DNA of 25,530 nt from Nitrospira sp. UBA5698. GTDB taxonomy: Bacteria; Nitrospirota; Nitrospiria; Nitrospirales; Nitrospiraceae. The stretch lies in NCBI GenBank assembly GCA_002420115.1, contig DIHK01000002.1, positions 1 through 25,530 of the forward strand, read 5' to 3'. The translations under genes and the position numbers were made by a program. Positions 22,243 to 25,530 of this stretch are shown one piece after another. Each line of letters begins with the position of its first letter. Within the stretch, counting starts at the first letter, position 1. A model generated the notes under the pieces. The model did no database searches. It was not told where the DNA came from and was given only the letters and a program-made list of their open reading frames with translations.

Positions 22243-23703
22243 GTGATGAACGGTAATTATGCCCGTGCACTGATTCCGCTGATCCTGGCCGGGACGTTCC
22301 TGCTGGACGTATTCATGCCGTGGGGATATGCGATCTGGGTTGTCGGGGATGTCTTCAGCGCGATCTTGACTCTCTGGATTGAGTGGCCGATTGCCCCCTA
22401 TCTTGTTGCGGCCATCGGAACCGTCCTCGCGTACCTGGGGCATACTCTATCACCTCCAGTCATCTCGGTGGATATTGCCGGTTTCAATCGTGTTGTGGGC
22501 GTAGCTCTGTTGTGGATTACGGCGTGGCTCGTAGCGCGAGCGAGAATGGCGAAACTTGATGATGCCACCAGACGACTGGGTGCGATCATGGAAAGCAGTA
22601 ACGATGCCATTTTGAGCGTGACACCTGATGGATTCGTCACGACGTGGAATGGAGGCGCGGAGCGCATCTTTGGCTATACGGCCAACGAGATGATTGGCCG
22701 TTCGATTCTCACGATTATTCCTAGCCATCTTTCTCGGGACAGAGCCTGGGAGCTGGCCACAGTGAGGGGAACGCATGATATCCAAAACTATGATGCCGTA
22801 CGGTTGACCAAGGACGGCCGATATATCGATGTGTCGGTCACCTTATCGCCGCTCAAGGACGCGGTTGGTCAGTTTCTAGGCGTATCAAAAGTTATTCGCG
22901 ATATCAGTGAGCGAAAACAGGGGGAGACACTCCTGAAACAGGCACATGAAGCGCTTGAAATGAAGGTGTTAGAGCGTACTGCAGAATTGAGCGCCGCCAA
23001 CCATTCCCTGCGCATACTTTCTAGCCAACTGATGCAAGTGCAGGAAGAGGAGCGAAGCCGACTCGCACGCGACCTACATGACGAGGTCGGACAGTTGCTG
23101 ACGGCGCTGAAAATTGACTTGCAAGATATCCAGCATGGCGAGGTCAGGGATACCCGTTTCAGCCCGCTCACGGATAGCCTTGAGCTGGTGGACCAGTTGC
23201 TGACTCAAGTGCGCACGCTGGCGCTTGATCTGCGACCGTCGATTCTTGACGATCTGGGATTGGTTCCGGCACTTCGATGGTATGCCAATCGGCAGGCGGC
23301 GAGAAATGGCTGGATCCTTTCGCTCGCAGTTGAGGGGATGGACGGGAGAATTCCAATTCCCATGGAGGTCACCTGTTTCCGGGTTGCGCAGGAGGCACTG
23401 ACCAACATCGCGAAGTACTCGCAGGCGAAGGTGATTGATCTGACGCTGCGCCGGCAAGGTGGGGATGTCACCCTCGTCATCCAAGACGATGGTGTCGGAT
23501 TCGATGTGATACTGGCACGAAGACGGGCACAGAGCGGAGAGAGCATCGGGTTGCTTGGTATGGAAGAGCGTGCACGGCTGGCTGGCGGGAGCTTGGTGAT
23601 TTCCTCGGTGCCGGGTGAAGGGACCAGGCTTGCATTGAGTTTCTCGCTTGCCGAACAAGAGCTGACAAAGCCGGACGTACCGACGGAGGTCATATTGCCA
23701 TGA
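22243..23703 (+). CDS. PAS-domain sensor histidine kinase (NarX/HisKA_3 type)
   Basis: The protein has 486 residues from the GTG at 22243 (AGGG seven bases upstream); the ATG directly after it is an alternative. The N-terminal 100 residues form about three hydrophobic helices (ALIPLILAGTFLLDVFM, YLVAAIGTVLAYLGHTL, VVGVALLWITAWLVARA). A PAS domain spans about 110-222 (RLGAIMESSNDAILSVTPDG to SKVIRDISERKQ). A short coiled coil leads into the HisKA_3 dimer domain with phospho-acceptor His279 in ARDLHDEVGQLL. The ATPase domain has the N box (ALTNIAKYSQA, Asn388), DDGVGF (415-420) and GLLGMEERA. The kinase should phosphorylate the response regulator whose ATG overlaps its stop by 4 bp. The signal is unknown; no extracellular sensor domain is present. 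Confidence 0.95.
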   Translation: MMNGNYARALIPLILAGTFLLDVFMPWGYAIWVVGDVFSAILTLWIEWPIAPYLVAAIGTVLAYLGHTLSPPVISVDIAGFNRVVGVALLWITAWLVARARMAKLDDATRRLGAIMESSNDAILSVTPDGFVTTWNGGAERIFGYTANEMIGRSILTIIPSHLSRDRAWELATVRGTHDIQNYDAVRLTKDGRYIDVSVTLSPLKDAVGQFLGVSKVIRDISERKQGETLLKQAHEALEMKVLERTAELSAANHSLRILSSQLMQVQEEERSRLARDLHDEVGQLLTALKIDLQDIQHGEVRDTRFSPLTDSLELVDQLLTQVRTLALDLRPSILDDLGLVPALRWYANRQAARNGWILSLAVEGMDGRIPIPMEVTCFRVAQEALTNIAKYSQAKVIDLTLRRQGGDVTLVIQDDGVGFDVILARRRAQSGESIGLLGMEERARLAGGSLVISSVPGEGTRLALSFSLAEQELTKPDVPTEVILP

Positions 23704-24353
23704 GCCATATCCGGCTTCTTATCGTGGAAGATCATGCCTTGGTGAGGGCCGGTATGAAGGCCCTTCTGCAAAAAGTTGAGGGCATTCAAGTTGTCGCGGA
23801 TATGGGGGATGGGTTGGAAGCCGTCAAGTTTGTGCAAATGGAGGCTCCGGACCTCGTCCTGATGGATATTGCCATGCCGGGCTTGAACGGACTCGATGCA
23901 ACGTCCCGGATTGTCAAGGAATCGGCGACTACGCGGGTAATCCTGTTGTCGATGTATGCCAACGAAGAATACCTCAGCCAAGCGTTGCAGGTCGGTGCGT
24001 CAGGGTACCTATTGAAGGGGGCTGAGTTGGCAGAATTGGAATTGGCGATCAAAACAGTGAGTCGTGGCGAAACCTATTTGACCCCCGCTGTTGCTAAGTA
24101 TGCCGTGGAGGCCTATCGAAATAAGTCCGGAGCACCGTCCAGTCCGTTGACCAGACTGAGCGGGCGCCAGCGCGAGATTTTACAATTGATCGCGGAAGGC
24201 CAAACCACGAAAGACATCGCGTACCGCCTGAACCTGAGCGTGAAAACCGTCGAAACACACAGAAGTCAATTGATGGAACGGCTTGAAATTCACGATGTGC
24301 CGGGGTTGGTCCGATTCGCGATGCGAGTTGGGCTGATCCAACCAGATTCTTAA
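23700..24353 (+). CDS. NarL/FixJ-family response regulator
   Basis: The protein has 217 residues. The receiver domain (1-120) has the acidic pair Glu10-Asp11, phospho-acceptor Asp56 in DLVLMDIAMPGLNG, Ser84 and Lys106. The LuxR-type helix-turn-helix (about 152-200) reads LSGRQREILQLIAEGQTTKD followed by LNLSVKTVETHRSQLMERLE. The gene starts inside the last codons of the sensor kinase (ATGA overlap), which couples their translation and makes them a cognate pair. Its target genes are unknown; the downstream STAS gene, 314 nt away, is separated by a gap of its own and need not be in the same transcript. Confidence 0.96.
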   Translation: MSHIRLLIVEDHALVRAGMKALLQKVEGIQVVADMGDGLEAVKFVQMEAPDLVLMDIAMPGLNGLDATSRIVKESATTRVILLSMYANEEYLSQALQVGASGYLLKGAELAELELAIKTVSRGETYLTPAVAKYAVEAYRNKSGAPSSPLTRLSGRQREILQLIAEGQTTKDIAYRLNLSVKTVETHRSQLMERLEIHDVPGLVRFAMRVGLIQPDS

Positions 24354-24667
24354 CCCGCTTCGGTCTCTCTCCGTATCGTTGGATGAGCTCCTATGTTCTC
24401 CCCGGGGGCTTTCTGCCTTCTTTTCAGGGTTTCCCCGATACGTCTCTCTTCTGAGCTTCTGGCATGTTGCGTACTCAGGGTACCGTATCCGTTATCTCTG
24501 CACCAAGAAGGAAAACCCCTGACGCCATGGTGGGCGCCGTTGGGCAGGCTCCAAGAGGACAGGTGTTTCAAAGAAGAACAGGGAAAGGGGTTCCGTCGGG
24601 TTGTTGAGAGATTTGGATCACACGAGGATGGAGGTGCATTCATTCAAAGAGGAAAGGAGCGTAATCT
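24354..24667. other. 314-nt intergenic region upstream of the STAS gene
   Basis: I see no convincing gene. It contains copy 1 of a repeated element (24422-24471) and the Shine-Dalgarno GGAG eight bases before the STAS start. The length suggests its own promoter and perhaps a structured leader. Confidence 0.5.
24422..24471 (+). repeat. Repeated element TTTCAGGRTTTCCCCGATA ... ATGTTGCG, copy 1
   Basis: A 19-mer at 24422-24440 recurs at 25298-25316 with one mismatch. In both copies ATGTTGCG follows after 22-23 nt. The conserved two-block layout looks like a promoter or a protein-binding element rather than coding sequence. This copy lies about 200 nt upstream of the STAS gene. Confidence 0.6.
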
Positions 24668-25051
24668 ATGGATCAAGGAACCAGACACACATTGACGGTC
24701 ACCTCTCACGAGCAGGCTGGGGTCATCTTCGTCAAGATGCAGGGCAGCCTTTCCGCCACCACGGCCGAACAAGGATATCGGGAGATGAAAAAGATTGTGG
24801 ACTCCGGTGCGAAAAAGGTCGTGATCAACCTGGCCGATGTTGACTATATCAGCAGCGGCGGGATCCGGGTCCTGATTCTGGCTTGCAAGCAGCTCAACAA
24901 CGTGCAAGGAGAGATGAAAATCGCCGCTGCGAAGGGAATGGTCAAAGAGGCACTCGATGCCAGCGGGTTCAATCTGCTGAACCGCGTGTATGGAGAAAGT
25001 ATCCAGTTGTGCAACACGGAAGAAGAAGCTGTGGCCACATTTAAGCGTTAG
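24668..25051 (+). CDS. Single-domain STAS protein (anti-sigma factor antagonist-like)
   Basis: The protein has 127 residues, with AAAGGAG upstream of the ATG. It is one STAS domain: LTVTSHEQAGVIFVKMQGSL, then the core strand KKVVINLADVDYISSGGIRV and LILACKQLNNVQGEMKIAAA. Ser62 or Ser63 in YISSGG is at the place where SpoIIAA/RsbV antagonists are phosphorylated by a cognate anti-sigma kinase. The protein could thus release a sigma factor or act in another partner switch. No RsbW-like kinase or RsbU-like phosphatase is in the window; one may follow past the right edge. It stands 314 nt after the response regulator. Confidence 0.94.
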   Translation: MDQGTRHTLTVTSHEQAGVIFVKMQGSLSATTAEQGYREMKKIVDSGAKKVVINLADVDYISSGGIRVLILACKQLNNVQGEMKIAAAKGMVKEALDASGFNLLNRVYGESIQLCNTEEEAVATFKR

Positions 25052-25530
25052 GCCCTTCTTCCAGCAGATCTTGTGTATGTTCTGCAGTACGGCACTCCGA
25101 GTCGATCCACTGCCCGGCGTTCGTCGTAGTTATGGAGAGAAGGTTCTTCTGTGCCTGCCACGTTATCGGACTCCCTGGTGGCCTCAACCTCATTATTGTG
25201 CGCGCTAGGGGAAAGAGGCGCGTCCGTTAGCCGATTCATTAGATTTCCAGATTTTTTCTGATCCTCAGTGATCTTCATCGGGGATCTCCCGACATTCTTT
25301 CAGGATTTCCCCGATAGATCGATGGCAATGGTTGTGAGATGTTGCGCGCCACAACATGGCCAAAATGATTCGCGCAGTATCCAAGAAAGAACAGGTCTAA
25401 GGTAGCTATCACAACGGCTACCGACGCATGAAGAGGATGGATAAGAGTGTCAGTCGGGCAGTTGGAAAAGCCAGGAGGTCGATCGGTTCAGAGATAAGTA
25501 TTAGATTAAAACGGCATCGACCGGCAGTAG
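25052..25530. other. 479-nt terminal region without a confident gene
   Basis: No complete gene is supported. It contains copy 2 of the repeated element (25298-25346). A frame that starts with ATG at 25428 stays open to the window edge for 34 codons and is Lys/Arg rich. It lacks a Shine-Dalgarno, so it may or may not be the start of the next gene. A minus-strand frame at 25048-25278 has no protein-like features. Confidence 0.45.
25298..25346 (+). repeat. Repeated element TTTCAGGRTTTCCCCGATA ... ATGTTGCG, copy 2
   Basis: The 19-mer at 25298-25316 matches 24422-24440 in 18 positions, and ATGTTGCG follows at 25339-25346. Here the right part TCCCCGAT is also complementary to ATCGGGGA about 25 nt to the left, so a hairpin could form. 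Copy 1 does not share that exact arm. Confidence 0.6.

Noticed and set aside
24461..24476. Possible sigma-54 promoter (TGGCATGTTGC)
   Set aside because: The GG and GC elements are too close; sigma-54 needs a 10-nt spacing between them.
24393..24695. Plus-strand 100-codon open frame before the STAS gene
   Set aside because: It overlaps the STAS start in another frame and covers the repeated element; no ribosome site.

Overview
The window looks like chromosomal DNA from a free-living Gram-negative bacterium. Evidence for this is an RND efflux pump with its periplasmic adaptor, lipoprotein signals, Sec-exported periplasmic proteins and a moderately GC-rich base composition. Gene style (DUF2934 protein, DUF1579 pairs, caspase/CHAT proteins, NarL-type two-component pair, STAS protein) fits Nitrospirota, probably Nitrospira. 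That is an inference from gene content, not a database match. I see no rRNA, tRNA, CRISPR array, insertion sequence or phage gene.

Region 1 (1-4616, + strand) is a three-gene cluster: the C-terminal part of a metacaspase-like peptidase (cut by the window edge), a 997-residue CHAT protease with a TPR-like tail, and a 258-residue protein I cannot assign. A perfect 13-bp hairpin closes it. Paired caspase-fold proteases beside a small non-enzymatic protein is the layout expected of a proteolytic immune or cell-death module, so this is the best candidate for an undescribed system here.

Region 2 (4746-7603) holds an exported FKBP-type prolyl isomerase, a small DUF2934 protein and two tandem, equally long, exported DUF1579 paralogs.

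Region 3 (7669-15990) is dominated by minus-strand small proteins: VOC/glyoxalase-fold, SRPBCC, DUF1801, DUF1428, two DGPF/YciI proteins, a BNR beta-propeller coupled to a MoaD-like ubiquitin-fold protein, and an ECF42-type sigma factor. Four upstream gaps share one promoter-like pattern, CTGTCGWTTT followed 16-17 bases after TGTCGW by CSACTAWM. It matches the published ECF42 preference (TGTCGA at -35, CGA/TC at -10). I infer a local regulon of four transcription units run by the sigma factor at 13909-15162. A vapBC toxin-antitoxin pair with an apparently leaderless mRNA and an AhpD-like peroxidase-family gene sit inside this region on the + strand.

Region 4 (16157-21057) contains an RND permease and its adaptor, in one minus-strand operon without an outer-membrane channel gene, and a small Cys-rich lipoprotein.

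Region 5 (21191-25051, + strand) contains an EamA/DMT exporter, a PAS sensor kinase translationally coupled to a NarL/FixJ regulator, and a single-domain STAS protein. The last 480 bases have no confident gene but repeat a 19-bp element that also lies upstream of the STAS gene.
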